Assembly: GCF_009907385.1 (NCBI RefSeq)
Contig: NZ_JAAATR010000024.1
Coordinates: 1 to 64,000, forward strand
Length of the DNA stretch: 64,000 nt
Direction of reading: 5' to 3'
Source: Atlantibacter hermannii
GTDB taxonomy: Bacteria > Pseudomonadota > Gammaproteobacteria > Enterobacterales > Enterobacteriaceae
Made by a program: the position numbers and the translations under genes. Positions within the stretch are counted from its first letter, which is position 1. Each line of letters opens with the position of its first letter. Positions 1-9,610 of this stretch are shown here, one piece after another. Under the pieces are notes generated by a model that made no database searches, was not told the origin of the DNA, and was given only the letters and a program-made list of their open reading frames with translations.

Positions 1-6
1 CGGATG

Positions 7-39
7 GGCTTTTTGCTGTCTGCGATCCAGCAAAAAGCC
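7..39. repeat. 12-bp perfect inverted repeat downstream of mobB
   Basis: Two 12-base arms (GGCTTTTTGCTG and its complement) flank a 9-base loop. The hairpin lies past the 3' end of mobB, which is transcribed leftward. It could be a terminator for mobB or for the unit left of the window. In E. coli K-12 an rRNA operon (rrnA) precedes mobB at this point, but none is visible here. Confidence 0.5.
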
Positions 40-73
40 AGACGGAATGGACATTTCCCCGCCTGACCCATCG

Positions 74-583
74 TTACTGTTTTTTCAACCATTCCTCAAT
101 AAAATTTACTACCTGATTCTCATCGTTAATATCAATAACCGGCAAGCCGTGGTGCACAGCGATATCCGTCACCAGCGCAATGACATACTCATCGCATACC
201 AGCTCGGCAACGCTATGCTTCGTTCCTTCACGGTATAAAAGCAGTTTAGGAATCGCTTCATGCTTAAAGCCTTCCACCAGAATAATATCCAGGGTGCGGT
301 GATCCATTCGGCTTGCCAGATAGTGAAGATCGAGCTGCGCTTCATCCGGCGTTTCGGTCATCAGCGCCCAGCGCTCTGCGCTGGCGACCAGCGTTTGATA
401 CGCACCGGCCTTACGTAGCTCATAGCTGTCTTTACCCGGCTTATCGACGTCCATTTTGTGATGGGTATGCTTAATCAGCCCGGTACGAATGCCGCGCTGG
501 TTTAGCGCTGGGATTAGCTTTTTCAGCAGCGTGGTTTTTCCGGTCCCACTCCATCCAGTAATGCCAAGTATCGGCGTCGTCAT
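74..583 (-). CDS. mobB: Molybdopterin-guanine dinucleotide biosynthesis adaptor MobB
   Basis: GTP-binding protein that assists MobA in making the guanine dinucleotide form of the molybdenum cofactor; cytoplasmic, not strictly essential in E. coli. The product is 169 residues with a P-loop GWSGTGKTT at about 10-18 and a conserved stretch with TGLIKHTHH and the [12 protein letters not shown] motif. I chose the ATG at 583 because it overlaps the mobA stop in an ATGA arrangement typical of translational coupling. The upstream alternative at 595 is a GTG that adds only four residues. It is cotranscribed with mobA in the same order as in E. coli. The C-terminal third is the least conserved part. 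Confidence 0.95.
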   Translation of the reverse strand: MTTPILGITGWSGTGKTTLLKKLIPALNQRGIRTGLIKHTHHKMDVDKPGKDSYELRKAGAYQTLVASAERWALMTETPDEAQLDLHYLASRMDHRTLDIILVEGFKHEAIPKLLLYREGTKHSVAELVCDEYVIALVTDIAVHHGLPVIDINDENQVVNFIEEWLKKQ

Positions 584-1152
584 TTCATCTGCCACTGTTC
601 AAGATCGTCCGGTGTGTTTACGTTTGCAAAGCGGTGCACGCCGTCACTAAACAACACGGCATGGCCACCTGCCTGCGTGAGGAATACCATTACGCGTCTT
701 TCACCACTGGCTAAGTACGCTTTCAGCAACGGTACGACGCGTCTGTTTACCAGGCACAGCGTGGGATGATCGCGCTGCCCATCGTTAACCCAGGCGGCTG
801 GCGCATCATTTATGGCAGCCTGTAAACGCGAAACAACATCGGCAGGAATATTTGGCGTATCGCAGGGGCAAAACAGAAACCATTCGCTTTCTACTGCCTG
901 CATAACAGATAACATTCCCGCCAGCGGCCCCGGAAAATCCGCCAGCGTATCGGTAATCACGCTAAAACCGCTTTGCTGATACTGTTCGATATTGCGGTTG
1001 GCGCTAATCACCAGGCTATCAACCTGCGGTAGCAGACGCGACGCAACATGCCGCCATAACGGCTTGCCGTTCAGTAGCACCAAACCTTTGTCCTGGCCGC
1101 CCATTCGCATCGCCCGGCCACCGGCGAGCACTGCACCCGTTAATTTCGCCAA
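580..1152 (-). CDS. mobA: Molybdenum cofactor guanylyltransferase MobA
   Basis: Transfers GMP from GTP to molybdopterin, giving the MGD cofactor used by DMSO-reductase-family enzymes such as nitrate reductase and formate dehydrogenase. The 190-residue product opens with the nucleotide-binding signature LAGGxxxRMGGxDKG at residues 9-23. It also carries an acidic metal-binding segment ([10 protein letters not shown]) and the NVNTPDDL motif near the C-terminus. Length agrees with the family (about 190-195). It is the first gene of a leftward mobA-mobB pair and is divergent from yihD, with about 70 bases between the starts that must hold both promoters. Confidence 0.96.
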   Translation of the reverse strand: MAKLTGAVLAGGRAMRMGGQDKGLVLLNGKPLWRHVASRLLPQVDSLVISANRNIEQYQQSGFSVITDTLADFPGPLAGMLSVMQAVESEWFLFCPCDTPNIPADVVSRLQAAINDAPAAWVNDGQRDHPTLCLVNRRVVPLLKAYLASGERRVMVFLTQAGGHAVLFSDGVHRFANVNTPDDLEQWQMK

Positions 1153-1220
1153 AAGTATCGCCTCTTTTATTGTGGGTTTGACCCTGTTAACGTGTCTTTC
1201 TCAAAGAAAGGAGCGCCATT

Positions 1221-1490
1221 ATGAAATGCAAACGCCTTAATGAAGTTATCGAATTGCTTCAGCCAGCCTGGCAAAAAGAGCCCGACCTTAATCTGCTGCA
1301 ATTTTTGCAGAAACTGGCGAAGGAGTCAGGTTTTACCGGCGATCTGGCCGATCTCACCGATGATATCTTGATATATCACCTGAAAATGCGCGATTCCGCG
1401 AAAGACGAAGCCATTCCGGGGCTTAAAAAAGATTACGAAGAGGATTTTAAAACGGCACTATTACGCGCGCGCGGCGTCATTAAAGAGTAA
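1221..1490 (+). CDS. yihD: Conserved protein YihD
   Basis: Small 89-residue cytoplasmic protein of the YihD (DUF1040) family; function not established. It has no signal peptide or membrane segment, is rich in acidic residues and Leu/Lys, and is predicted mostly helical. The start is supported by an AAAGGAG ribosome site eight bases upstream. It sits between divergent mobA and srkA exactly as in E. coli and Salmonella. Its stop codon overlaps a candidate CpxR site that would serve srkA downstream. Confidence 0.93.
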   Translation: MKCKRLNEVIELLQPAWQKEPDLNLLQFLQKLAKESGFTGDLADLTDDILIYHLKMRDSAKDEAIPGLKKDYEEDFKTALLRARGVIKE

Positions 1491-1501
1491 AAGCATGTAA
1501 G
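1487..1501 (+). promoter_or_regulatory. Candidate CpxR box upstream of srkA-dsbA
   Basis: The sequence GTAAA-N5-GTAAG matches the CpxR consensus GTAAA-N5-GTAA and lies 65 bases before the srkA start, overlapping the yihD stop codon. In E. coli the srkA(yihE)-dsbA operon is activated by the Cpx envelope-stress system through such a box. Assignment rests on the motif and its conserved position. Confidence 0.7.
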
Positions 1502-1565
1502 CGAAGCCAACAATACGCTGCCAGAATGATATTCTGAAGCATTAGCCGTATTTTTGGATAACGGA

Positions 1566-2552
1566 ATGACAGATAACGCTTTTACATTCCAGACGTTACA
1601 CCCGGATATCATTATGGATGCCTTATTTGAACAGGGCATCCGCGTTGATTCCGGGCTAACGCCGTTGAACAGCTATGAGAACCGCGTTTACCAGTTTCAG
1701 GATGAAGATCGCAAACGCTATGTTGTGAAGTTCTATCGTCCGCAGCGCTGGACGACTGCGCAGATCCTCGAAGAACACGCTTTTGCACGGGAATTAGCCG
1801 CCGATGAGATCCCGCTGGCTGCGCCGTTGATGCTTAACGGCACGACGTTGCCTGAATACCAGGGCTATCGTTTCGCCGTTTTCCAAAGCCTTGGCGGTCG
1901 CCAGTATGAAACCGATAATCTCGATCAAATGGAATGGGTAGGGCGCTATCTGGGCCGCATCCATCAGGTTGGCCGTCGCGCCCTGTTCCAGCATCGCCCG
2001 TCGATCGGCATCAATGAATATCTTCTTGAACCACGTACCCTGCTGGCCGCCTCCCCTCTGGTTCCCGCTGCGTTGAAAGACGCCTTTTTAAGCGCGACAG
2101 ATGCCCTGATCGATGCGGTCCGCGTCCGCTGGGGAGAAAATACAGAAACGCTGAGATTACATGGGGATTGCCATCCCGGTAATATTCTCTGGCGCGACGG
2201 GCCGCTGTTTGTCGATCTGGATGATGCGCGCAACGGCCCGGCCGTACAGGATTTATGGATGCTGTTAAACGGTGATAAAGCCGAACAGCGCATGCAGCTC
2301 GAAACTATCATTGAAGCGTATGAAGAATTTACTTCCTTTGATATGAGCGAGCTGACTCTAATTGAACCGTTACGCGCGATGCGTATGGTTTATTACCTGG
2401 CGTGGTTAATTCGACGCTGGGAAGATCCTGCGTTCCCTCGTAACTTCCCCTGGCTTGAAGAGGAAGATTACTGGCGCAGGCAAACGGCAACATTTCACGA
2501 GCAGGTACGGGTTCTCAACGAACCCCCATTGCAGTTAACGCCGATGTATTAA
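1566..2552 (+). CDS. srkA: Stress response kinase A (YihE/RdoA)
   Basis: Ser/Thr protein kinase of the aminoglycoside-phosphotransferase-like fold, implicated in the Cpx stress response and in counteracting MazF-linked death. The product is 328 residues, the usual length. The catalytic motif HGDCHPGN is at 199-206 and the metal-binding VDLDD begins at 216, giving D201, N206 and D217. I chose the ATG at 1566 over an upstream codon at 1554 because it gives the family N-terminus ([13 protein letters not shown]). It precedes dsbA by 26 bases and is probably cotranscribed with it under CpxR control. Confidence 0.96.
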   Translation: MTDNAFTFQTLHPDIIMDALFEQGIRVDSGLTPLNSYENRVYQFQDEDRKRYVVKFYRPQRWTTAQILEEHAFARELAADEIPLAAPLMLNGTTLPEYQGYRFAVFQSLGGRQYETDNLDQMEWVGRYLGRIHQVGRRALFQHRPSIGINEYLLEPRTLLAASPLVPAALKDAFLSATDALIDAVRVRWGENTETLRLHGDCHPGNILWRDGPLFVDLDDARNGPAVQDLWMLLNGDKAEQRMQLETIIEAYEEFTSFDMSELTLIEPLRAMRMVYYLAWLIRRWEDPAFPRNFPWLEEEDYWRRQTATFHEQVRVLNEPPLQLTPMY

Positions 2553-2578
2553 TCTGTATATTCAGGAGAGAGTTGAAG

Positions 2579-3202
2579 ATGAAAAAAGTATTACTGGCGC
2601 TGGCGGGGATGATTCTGGCTTTTAGCGCTACAGCTGCCCAAATCACCGACGGCAAACAGTACATTACGCTCGAAAAACCCGTCGCCGGCGAACCGCAAGT
2701 GCTTGAGTTTTTCTCATTCTATTGCCCGCACTGCTATCAGTTTGAAGAAGTGATCCACGTTTCCGATAACGTGAAAAAGAAACTGCCGGAAGGCACCAAA
2801 ATGACCAAGTACCACGTCGAATTCCTGGGGCCGTTGGGTAAAGACCTGACTCAGGCCTGGGCGGTCGCAATGGCGTTGGGCGTGGAAGACAAAATTACTG
2901 CGCCGATGTTTGATGCCGTTCAGAAAACCCAAACCGTACAGACCGTAGCGGATATCCGTAAAGTCTTTATCGATGCCGGTGTGAAAGGCGAGGAGTACGA
3001 TGCCGCGTGGAACAGCTTCGTGGTGAAATCTCTGGTCGCTCAGCAGGAAAAAGCAGCAGCCGATCTTGAACTGCGTGGCGTACCGGCGATGTTTGTTAAC
3101 GGCAAATATCAGCTGAACCCGCAGGGTATGGAGACCAGCAACATGGACGCCTTTGTTCAGCAATATGCGGATACCGTGAAATTCCTGGTCGAAAAGAAAT
3201 AA
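2579..3202 (+). CDS. dsbA: Periplasmic thiol:disulfide oxidoreductase DsbA
   Basis: Introduces disulfide bonds into exported proteins; it is reoxidised by DsbB. The precursor is 207 residues with a Sec signal peptide (residues 1-19, cleavage before AQ). The active site CPHC is at 49-52, which is C30-C33 of the mature protein. The cis-proline loop GVPAMF is present. The Salmonella-like stretch [11 protein letters not shown] is one residue shorter than in E. coli K-12. A GGAGAG site precedes the ATG. The gene ends 10 bases before a strong terminator shared with the convergent yihG. Confidence 0.98.
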   Translation: MKKVLLALAGMILAFSATAAQITDGKQYITLEKPVAGEPQVLEFFSFYCPHCYQFEEVIHVSDNVKKKLPEGTKMTKYHVEFLGPLGKDLTQAWAVAMALGVEDKITAPMFDAVQKTQTVQTVADIRKVFIDAGVKGEEYDAAWNSFVVKSLVAQQEKAAADLELRGVPAMFVNGKYQLNPQGMETSNMDAFVQQYADTVKFLVEKK

Positions 3203-3212
3203 TATCCACATG

Positions 3213-3240
3213 AAAAAGCCGGTCACTGACCGGCTTTTTT
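3213..3240. terminator. Bidirectional terminator between dsbA and yihG
   Basis: A 12-bp perfect stem (AAAAAGCCGGTC and its complement) with a 3-base loop. T-runs on both strands let it end dsbA rightward and yihG leftward. It overlaps the 3' end of yihG. Confidence 0.9.
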
Positions 3241-4146
3241 GTATTGTTGTTTTATTGTCTCGAGCTGATTGTCTTTCTCGCGCCACACTGCATTAAGCCA
3301 GAGCTGAAATTGTCGTTTGAAGTTTTTATCGTTGACATAATCGCCGTGCAATTCCTCCGCCACCGGTAATAAATCAATCCTCACCACAATACGCGTCAGT
3401 TTACCGCTCAGCATATCGAAAAAAGGCGTTGCGTTATTTTCCGGGTAACACAGCGTGACGTTAAGCATCTTGTCGAATTGCGAGCCAAGAACATTAAGCG
3501 CCATAGCGATACCCGCTGCTTTTGGTGGCAGCAAATGCTTAAAGGGTGAGCGTAATTGCTGGCTTTTTGCTTCAGTGAAACGCGAGCCTTCAACGAAATT
3601 GACGATAGTCGTCGGATGATGGCGAAACTTTTCGCAGGAACGCCGAGTAGTTTCTACATCTTTGCCGCGCCGTTCAGGGTGACGCAACAAATAGCTGCGG
3701 GAATAACGGCGCATAAACGGCATATCCAGCGCCCAGCAAGCCAGACCAATAAATGGGATCCAGGCAAGCTGCTGTTTAAGGAAATATTTGTTCATTGGGA
3801 TGTGTTTGCGGAACAAAACACACAGCACCACAATATCGGCCCAGCTGTGATGATTGCAAATGAGCAGATACCAGTTTTTTTTGTTGAGTCCTTCAAGTCC
3901 CTCAACATCCCATTTTAAATGCGGGTTCAGTTTTAACAGTGCGGCGAGTCCTTCGCACCAACAAAACATCATGAAATTGCAGAAAGCTGAGATTGTTCGC
4001 CAGACTGCAGGAAATGGTATTAATAGCTTTACGATCCCGGCAAGGATGATTGGCACAGAGCAGAAAATCGTGACTAAAATAGTCAGCGCGATACTTAAAA
4101 ACAGCGTTATCGCAGCAATCAATCTCGACATAATGATTATATTCAT
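3223..4146 (-). CDS. yihG: Inner-membrane 1-acylglycerol-3-phosphate acyltransferase YihG
   Basis: Member of the PlsC-like acyltransferase family; YihG of E. coli is a lysophosphatidic acid acyltransferase affecting phospholipid acyl composition. The 307-residue product has an N-terminal membrane anchor (about 8-45) and the catalytic HX4D motif at H99-D104 (NHHSWAD). An EGSRF motif follows that binds the glycerol phosphate. An internal Met at residue 6 (4131) is an alternative start. It is convergent with dsbA and divergent from polA. Confidence 0.93.
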   Translation of the reverse strand: MNIIIMSRLIAAITLFLSIALTILVTIFCSVPIILAGIVKLLIPFPAVWRTISAFCNFMMFCWCEGLAALLKLNPHLKWDVEGLEGLNKKNWYLLICNHHSWADIVVLCVLFRKHIPMNKYFLKQQLAWIPFIGLACWALDMPFMRRYSRSYLLRHPERRGKDVETTRRSCEKFRHHPTTIVNFVEGSRFTEAKSQQLRSPFKHLLPPKAAGIAMALNVLGSQFDKMLNVTLCYPENNATPFFDMLSGKLTRIVVRIDLLPVAEELHGDYVNDKNFKRQFQLWLNAVWREKDNQLETIKQQYKKAGQ

Positions 4147-4570
4147 GGAGTTATAGGAAGCAGTGCGCTGAAAATGCGCACAAGCGGGGGATTTTATCAG
4201 AAATCCCGGTTTGATGACGAACCGAAACGTTACGGTATTTGAATTTACGGAAAGCGTCGGATTTATCAGCGATTTAACAACCTTTGCGATATTTTATATC
4301 CACAATAATCAAACGATCGAGAAGGAAATATCCCGGATCAATGATTTGCTGTAATTGCATGATATCAATGATTTTTTTAATTGAATCCAGCGTTGTTTTT
4401 ATATATGCATTTATTCTAAAAACTTTTGTACACACAGTTATCCACAGGTTGATCCTGCGAGAGAGGTCGAGGATCGTTAATTCTTTCATGCATATTGGTC
4501 TGAAAAATTCATATTTCTGCGCCAGCTATGGCATCCTTTAGGGATAACGTAAACATCAGGCACGGACATT
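4147..4570. other. 424-bp yihG-polA intergenic region
   Basis: No convincing gene is seen. The stretch is AT-rich in its centre (about 4290-4440) and must carry divergent promoters for yihG and polA. It contains a consensus DnaA box at 4438-4446. Small open frames here have no ribosome sites or family resemblance. Confidence 0.6.
4438..4446 (+). promoter_or_regulatory. Consensus DnaA box upstream of polA
   Basis: TTATCCACA exactly matches the strong DnaA box consensus and lies 125 bases before the polA start codon. A single box may be chance (nine bases), but it falls in a promoter region of a replication gene. Confidence 0.45.
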
Positions 4571-7357
4571 ATGGTTCAGATCCCAGAAAATCCTCTTATC
4601 CTCGTTGATGGCTCTTCTTACCTGTATCGGGCCTATCACGCCTTCCCACCGCTGACCAATAGTGCAGGCGAGCCGACCGGGGCAATGTACGGCGTTCTTA
4701 ATATGCTGCGTAGCCTGTTAATGCAGTATCAACCCACTCACGCGGCGGTGGTTTTTGACGCCAAAGGCAAAACCTTTCGTGATGAGCTGTTTGAGCATTA
4801 CAAATCGCATCGACCGCCGATGCCTGACGATCTCCGTGCGCAGATCGAGCCGCTGCACGCCATGGTTAAGGCCATGGGTCTACCGCTGTTGGCGGTTTCC
4901 GGCGTAGAGGCAGACGACGTCATCGGCACTCTGGCGCGTGAAGCGGAAAAAGCGGGCCGTCCGGTGCTGATCAGCACCGGCGACAAAGACATGGCGCAGC
5001 TGGTTACGCCGGGCATTACGCTCATTAACACCATGACCAATATCATTCTCGGTCCAGAAGAAGTGGTCACTAAATACGGCGTGCCGCCGGAATTGATTAT
5101 CGATTTCCTGGCGCTGATGGGCGATTCCTCGGATAACATTCCGGGCGTGCCTGGCGTGGGTGAGAAAACTGCGCAGGGGCTGCTGCAAGGCCTGGGTGGG
5201 CTGGATACGCTGTTTGCCGAGCCGGAAAAAATCGCTGGCCTGAGCTTCCGGGGCGCCAAAACCATGGCCGCTAAGCTTGCCGATCATAAAGAGGTGGCAT
5301 ACCTCTCTTACCAGCTCGCCACCATCAAAACCGATGTGGAGCTTGAACTGACGTGCGATCAACTTGAAGTAAAACAGCCAACGGCGGATGTGCTGGTCGA
5401 TCTGTTCAAGAAATATGAATTCAAGCGCTGGACCGCAGATGTTGAAGCCGGTAAATGGCTGCAGGCGAAAGGCGCGAGACCTGCGGCGAAACTGCCAGAA
5501 ACTCTCGTTATCAACGAAGAGCCTGACGAACCGGCTGTGGCTCTCTCATATGACAACTACGTCACCATTCTGGATGAGAAAACGCTCACCGAGTGGATTG
5601 CCCGTCTTGAGAAAGCCCCGGTCTTTGCCTTTGATACCGAAACGGATAGTCTGGACAACCACTCTGCGCGCCTGGTGGGCTTCTCGTTCGCAACCGAACC
5701 GGGGATTGCGGCTTATGTGCCGGTGGCGCACGATTATATTGATGCGCCGGAGCAGCTGACCTGTGAACGCGTACTGGAATTACTTAAGCCGCTGCTTGAA
5801 AGTGAAAGCGCCCGTAAAGTCGGGCAAAACCTCAAATACGATCGCGGCGTGTTGCAGAATTACGGCATTGAACTGCGCGGTATCGCCTTCGACACCATGC
5901 TGGAGTCGTATATTCTGGATAGCGTAGCGGGCCGTCATGATATGGATAGCCTGGCCGATCGCTGGCTGAAGCATAAAACCATCACGTTTGAACAGATTGC
6001 CGGAAAAGGCAAAAACCAGCTGACGTTTAACCAGATCGCGCTGGAAGAAGCAGGGCGCTATGCCGCCGAGGATGCAGACGTCACGCTGCAGCTGCACCTT
6101 AAAATGTGGCCGAAGCTGGAGAAAGAAAAAGGGCCGCGCCACGTTTTTGAAACCATCGAAATGCCGCTGGTGCCGGTCCTGTCGCGCGTTGAACGTAACG
6201 GTGTGAAAATCGATCCAGCGGTATTGCACCGCCATTCGGAAGAATTAACGCTACGCCTGGCCGAGCTGGAGCAAAAAGCCCATGACATCGCCGGCGAACC
6301 GTTCAATCTCTCGTCCACCAAACAGCTGCAAACCATTCTGTTTGAAAAGCAGGGTATCAAGCCGCTGAAGAAAACGCCTGGCGGCGCGCCGTCCACGTCG
6401 GAAGAGGTGCTGGAAGAGCTGGCGCTGGATTACCCGCTGCCGAAAGTGATTCTGCAATATCGCGGGCTGGCTAAACTCAAATCCACCTACACCGATAAAC
6501 TTCCGTTGATGATTAACCCCAAGACCGGGCGCGTGCATACCTCCTATCATCAGGCGGTAGCGGCTACCGGCCGGCTTTCGTCTACCGATCCAAACCTGCA
6601 GAATATTCCGGTGCGCAATGAAGAAGGACGCCGAATTCGCCAGGCATTTATTGCGCCAGAAGACTACGTGATCGTTTCTGCGGACTACTCGCAAATCGAA
6701 CTGCGCATTATGGCGCACCTTTCCCGCGATAAAGGCTTACTGAGCGCCTTTGCGGAAGGCAAGGATATTCACCGCGCCACGGCAGCGGAAGTGTTTGGCT
6801 TGCCGCTGGAAAGCGTCTCCGGCGAACAGCGCCGCAGCGCCAAAGCGATCAACTTCGGGCTGATCTATGGCATGAGCGCATTTGGCCTGTCGCGCCAGCT
6901 CAATATTCCGCGCAAAGAATCGCAAAAGTATATGGACCTCTACTTCGAGCGCTACCCTGGCGTGCGTGAATATATGGAGCGTACCCGCCAGCAGGCGAAA
7001 GAACAGGGCTATGTTGAAACGCTGGATGGCCGCCGTCTGTATCTTCCGGACATCAAATCCAGTAACGCAGCCCGCCGTGCCGGTGCAGAGCGTGCGGCGA
7101 TCAACGCGCCAATGCAGGGCACCGCCGCAGACATCATCAAACGCGCCATGATTGCCGTAGACGCCTGGCTTGAGAAAGAGCAGCCGCGCGTCAAACTGAT
7201 CATGCAGGTACACGATGAACTGGTGTTTGAAGTGCACAAAGAGGATGTGCAAACCGTGTCTGAGAAGATCCATGAGCTAATGGAAAACAGTATGAAACTG
7301 GATGTGCCGTTGCTGGTGGAAGTGGGCAGCGGTGAAAACTGGGATCAGGCTCACTGA
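4571..7357 (+). CDS. polA: DNA polymerase I
   Basis: Repair and lagging-strand maturation polymerase. The 928 residues equal the E. coli length. The N-terminal 5'-3' flap exonuclease (about 1-320) includes [18 protein letters not shown]. The proofreading 3'-5' exonuclease domain has FDTETDSL, with D355 and E357 by E. coli numbering. The C-terminal polymerase domain has DYSQIELRI (D705) and QVHDELVFE (D882). The catalytic residues I looked for in all three domains are present, so the enzyme should be fully active. It is followed by the spf RNA gene, as in other enteric bacteria. Confidence 0.99.
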   Translation: MVQIPENPLILVDGSSYLYRAYHAFPPLTNSAGEPTGAMYGVLNMLRSLLMQYQPTHAAVVFDAKGKTFRDELFEHYKSHRPPMPDDLRAQIEPLHAMVKAMGLPLLAVSGVEADDVIGTLAREAEKAGRPVLISTGDKDMAQLVTPGITLINTMTNIILGPEEVVTKYGVPPELIIDFLALMGDSSDNIPGVPGVGEKTAQGLLQGLGGLDTLFAEPEKIAGLSFRGAKTMAAKLADHKEVAYLSYQLATIKTDVELELTCDQLEVKQPTADVLVDLFKKYEFKRWTADVEAGKWLQAKGARPAAKLPETLVINEEPDEPAVALSYDNYVTILDEKTLTEWIARLEKAPVFAFDTETDSLDNHSARLVGFSFATEPGIAAYVPVAHDYIDAPEQLTCERVLELLKPLLESESARKVGQNLKYDRGVLQNYGIELRGIAFDTMLESYILDSVAGRHDMDSLADRWLKHKTITFEQIAGKGKNQLTFNQIALEEAGRYAAEDADVTLQLHLKMWPKLEKEKGPRHVFETIEMPLVPVLSRVERNGVKIDPAVLHRHSEELTLRLAELEQKAHDIAGEPFNLSSTKQLQTILFEKQGIKPLKKTPGGAPSTSEEVLEELALDYPLPKVILQYRGLAKLKSTYTDKLPLMINPKTGRVHTSYHQAVAATGRLSSTDPNLQNIPVRNEEGRRIRQAFIAPEDYVIVSADYSQIELRIMAHLSRDKGLLSAFAEGKDIHRATAAEVFGLPLESVSGEQRRSAKAINFGLIYGMSAFGLSRQLNIPRKESQKYMDLYFERYPGVREYMERTRQQAKEQGYVETLDGRRLYLPDIKSSNAARRAGAERAAINAPMQGTAADIIKRAMIAVDAWLEKEQPRVKLIMQVHDELVFEVHKEDVQTVSEKIHELMENSMKLDVPLLVEVGSGENWDQAH

Positions 7358-7412
7358 TAAATGCGCCGCAAAGTCATTTTTCTGTAACTTAGCAACATAA
7401 CTTATCGCTTTT

Positions 7413-7503
7413 TGTGATGACGCTTTGAATTCAGAATGTAAAGATTGAAAAAAAATTACAAAAATACTTTGTGGCGTGGAAAAAAGGTAGTAGAGTTAAA
7501 CGC
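7413..7503 (+). promoter_or_regulatory. spf (Spot 42) promoter region with CRP half-site
   Basis: The stretch just before the RNA start is conserved with the E. coli spf promoter (TTTGTGGCGTGGAAAAAAGG through GAGTTAAACGC). A TGTGA half-site at 7413-7417 fits the known repression of spf by CRP-cAMP; the second half-site (TTTGA) is weak. Confidence 0.55.
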
Positions 7504-7613
7504 GTAGGGTACAGAGGTAAGATGTTCTATCTTTCAGACCTTTTACTTCACGTAATCGGATTTGGCTGAATATTTAGCCGCCCCAGTCATCTCATGACTG
7601 GGGCGTTTTTTAT
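7504..7613 (+). ncRNA. spf: Spot 42 small RNA
   Basis: Hfq-dependent small RNA that represses secondary carbon-source and central metabolic genes when glucose is present. The first 65 or so bases (starting GTAGGGTACAGAGGTAAGAT) are practically identical to E. coli, including the seed regions. The 3' end is an intrinsic terminator with stem CGCCCCAGTCAT/ATGACTGGGGCG and a T-tract. Only the terminator loop and one base of the preceding T-run differ from K-12 as I remember it. It lies about 150 bases after polA, its conserved place. Confidence 0.95.
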
Positions 7614-7659
7614 TGCCTGAAAAAAAGTTTCGAGGGTACGGGTTGCCCCGTACGCCTGC

Positions 7660-8295
7660 TTATTCTTCGGCCTGCGCGTCTTCCGTTACCGGCGTCAGGT
7701 CGCTAAACCAGCTGTCCAGTTTCTGACGCAGCTTATCAACGCCCAGTTTCTTCAGTGACGAAAACGCTTCAACCTGCACATCGCCGTTAAAGGCGATAAC
7801 CGCTTCCCGCACCATATTGAGCTGCGCTTTACGCGCGCCGCTGGCCAGCTTGTCAGCTTTGGTCAGCAGCACCAGCACCGGGATTTGGCTTTCTACAGCC
7901 CAGTGAATCATCTGCTGATCGAGATCCTTCAGCGGATGGCGGATATCCATCAGCACCACCAGACCCTGCAAACACTGACGCGCCTGCAAATATTCACCCA
8001 GCGCGCGCTGCCATTTGAGCTTCATCTCTTCCGGGACTTCGGCATAACCGTAGCCGGGCAGGTCGACCAGGCGTTTGCCTTCCGCTACCTGGAACAGGTT
8101 GATTAGCTGCGTACGGCCAGGGGTTTTACTGGTTCTGGCCAGGCTTTTTTGATTGGTTAAGGTATTAAGCGCACTTGATTTCCCTGCGTTCGAGCGGCCT
8201 GCGAAAGCCACTTCAATGCCGGTATCGGAAGGCAAGTGGCGAATATCAGGCGCACTGGTCACAAAATGCGTCTGTTGATAGTTCCAGTTAGTCAA
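7660..8295 (-). CDS. engB: Ribosome biogenesis GTPase EngB (YihA/YsxC)
   Basis: Essential GTPase for assembly of the large ribosomal subunit. The 211 residues carry G1 GRSNAGKSS (starting at about 33), the switch region [13 protein letters not shown]3 DLPGYGYA and G4 TKAD. The length is normal and the gene is monocistronic. It is convergent with spf, whose terminator lies about 45 bases away. The N-terminus [12 protein letters not shown] resembles the E. coli start. Confidence 0.97.
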   Translation of the reverse strand: MTNWNYQQTHFVTSAPDIRHLPSDTGIEVAFAGRSNAGKSSALNTLTNQKSLARTSKTPGRTQLINLFQVAEGKRLVDLPGYGYAEVPEEMKLKWQRALGEYLQARQCLQGLVVLMDIRHPLKDLDQQMIHWAVESQIPVLVLLTKADKLASGARKAQLNMVREAVIAFNGDVQVEAFSSLKKLGVDKLRQKLDSWFSDLTPVTEDAQAEE

Positions 8296-8549
8296 AGGTC
8301 GTCTCCATCAGGACAAGCGATGAAGGGATTATACCTGAACCCCTGCGAAAGGCGGGGTTCTTAAATCCAGGCTTACACGATATTCCCGATGCGTTGTAAG
8401 AGATTGCGGATTTAAACCCTGAGAAAAGCAGGGCTAATCTTTACATGCATTTAAAATAAATGTTTATAAATCATGGGGATATTTTAATAAGACCACTCTT
8501 AAAAATGGTAGATTGCTGTGCCTGCGACTTGTCTCATTATTCTAAAAAG

Positions 8550-8780
8550 GTAAAGTAGTCAGCGCGGGCAAGGATGACCCCGGAATAAAGTTCAGGAACG
8601 TCAGGGCGACGAAGAACAGGATACGGCTGGAGAGCCAGCGTCATAAGACGTCACAAGGAAAAGGACACACACGGAGCGTTGTTTGCTAACGGAAAGACAG
8701 GGTGGTTGGTAGCAAGCCAGGACGAGCGCAAAGTTAAGAGAAAAGGCGACAGCAAAACTGTCGCCTTTTCTCTTTTCTGC
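8550..8780 (+). ncRNA. csrC: CsrC small RNA
   Basis: CsrC binds and titrates the RNA-binding regulator CsrA through many exposed GGA motifs. This engB-yihI stretch has no good reading frame. It contains about nine GGA triplets, several as AGGA or CAGGA in possible loops, and ends in a strong terminator. The terminator stem AAAAGGCGACAG/CTGTCGCCTTTT lies at about 8741-8769 and is followed by TCTCTTTT. Position and end match csrC of E. coli and Salmonella, though the internal sequence is divergent, as is usual. The exact 5' end is an estimate. Confidence 0.85.
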
Positions 8781-8917
8781 GTTTCTGATAGATTCCGCCG
8801 CAATTCTCATCATCATAAATAAACCGTCTCTCACATATCGATTAATTACCCATAATGTAAGAAGCGGCTTGAAGTATGATGTCATTATTCTCGTAAATGG
8901 CTTAAGACGACCCCGAT

Positions 8918-9424
8918 ATGAAGCAACCAACCTCCAGACGCCCTGCGAAAGCGCGTCGTAAAACACGCGAAGAGCTGAACCAGGAAGGGCGCGAACGTAA
9001 GCGCCAGAAAAAACACAGCGGCCACGCGCCAGGCAGCCGCGCATCCGGCGTTGCAGCAGACGCGAAAAACGTTCGCAGCGGCCAGAAAAAAGATCCGCGC
9101 ATCGGTAGCAAAACCCCCATTCCGTTGGGCGTGACAGAAGCGCCTGTATCTAAGCAGCAGAAACCGAAGAGTGAGAAGAAACCTATGCTTTCACCGCAGG
9201 CCGAACTGGATATGCTGGAAAATGACGAGCGTCTGGATGGATTACTGGAGCGTCTTGAAGAAGGGGAAACCCTGAGCAAAGCCGATCAGGAATGGGTCGA
9301 CGCGAAACTGGATCGTATTGATGAGCTGATGCAGCAGCTTGGTCTCTCCTGGGATGATGAGGACGAGGAAGAAGACGAAAACCGCGGCGACGATTTGATG
9401 CGTCTGCTCAAGGGCGGCAACTGA
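8918..9424 (+). CDS. yihI: Der GTPase-activating protein YihI
   Basis: GAP-like modulator that stimulates the GTPase Der (EngA) and negatively affects ribosome maturation. The 168-residue protein has a highly basic N-terminal half (about 1-85, rich in Lys/Arg/Gln) and an acidic C-terminal helical half (about 90-168, ending in a DDEDEEEDE run). This charge split is the family hallmark. It lies downstream of csrC; a small unassigned ORF and hemN follow. Confidence 0.95.
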   Translation: MKQPTSRRPAKARRKTREELNQEGRERKRQKKHSGHAPGSRASGVAADAKNVRSGQKKDPRIGSKTPIPLGVTEAPVSKQQKPKSEKKPMLSPQAELDMLENDERLDGLLERLEEGETLSKADQEWVDAKLDRIDELMQQLGLSWDDEDEEEDENRGDDLMRLLKGGN

Positions 9425-9434
9425 TCGGCACGCT

Positions 9435-9608
9435 ATGGGCCTGCCCGTTCTGATCGTTGTCCTGCCAATAGTATGTTATCTGGTGTGGTTATTCGTTAAA
9501 CTACAGCGGTTGTCGCGCCGTCAAACGCGGTTGCGCAACCGGCTCATCGCCCGTGGTGCTGGTGGGACCGTTCAGCGTACCCGCCAAAGACATCATCGGA
9601 AGGAGTGA
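9435..9608 (+). CDS. Small single-pass membrane ORF (57 aa) between yihI and hemN
   Basis: A 57-codon frame runs from an ATG 10 bases after the yihI stop to a TGA two bases before the hemN ATG. It encodes one hydrophobic segment (LPVLIVVLPIVCYLVWLF) followed by a strongly basic tail of about 38 residues. In vibrios and relatives I recall a longer one-pass protein of the DUF2489 family in this slot, so this may be a shortened version or remnant; that is inference. The tight spacing to hemN suggests translational coupling if it is translated. No strong ribosome site is seen. Confidence 0.4.
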   Translation: MGLPVLIVVLPIVCYLVWLFVKLQRLSRRQTRLRNRLIARGAGGTVQRTRQRHHRKE

Positions 9609-9610
9609 GC

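Noticed and set aside
4274-4541. Two short open frames on opposite strands between yihG and polA
   Set aside because: AT-rich intergenic DNA without ribosome sites; the frames overlap each other and the polA promoter.
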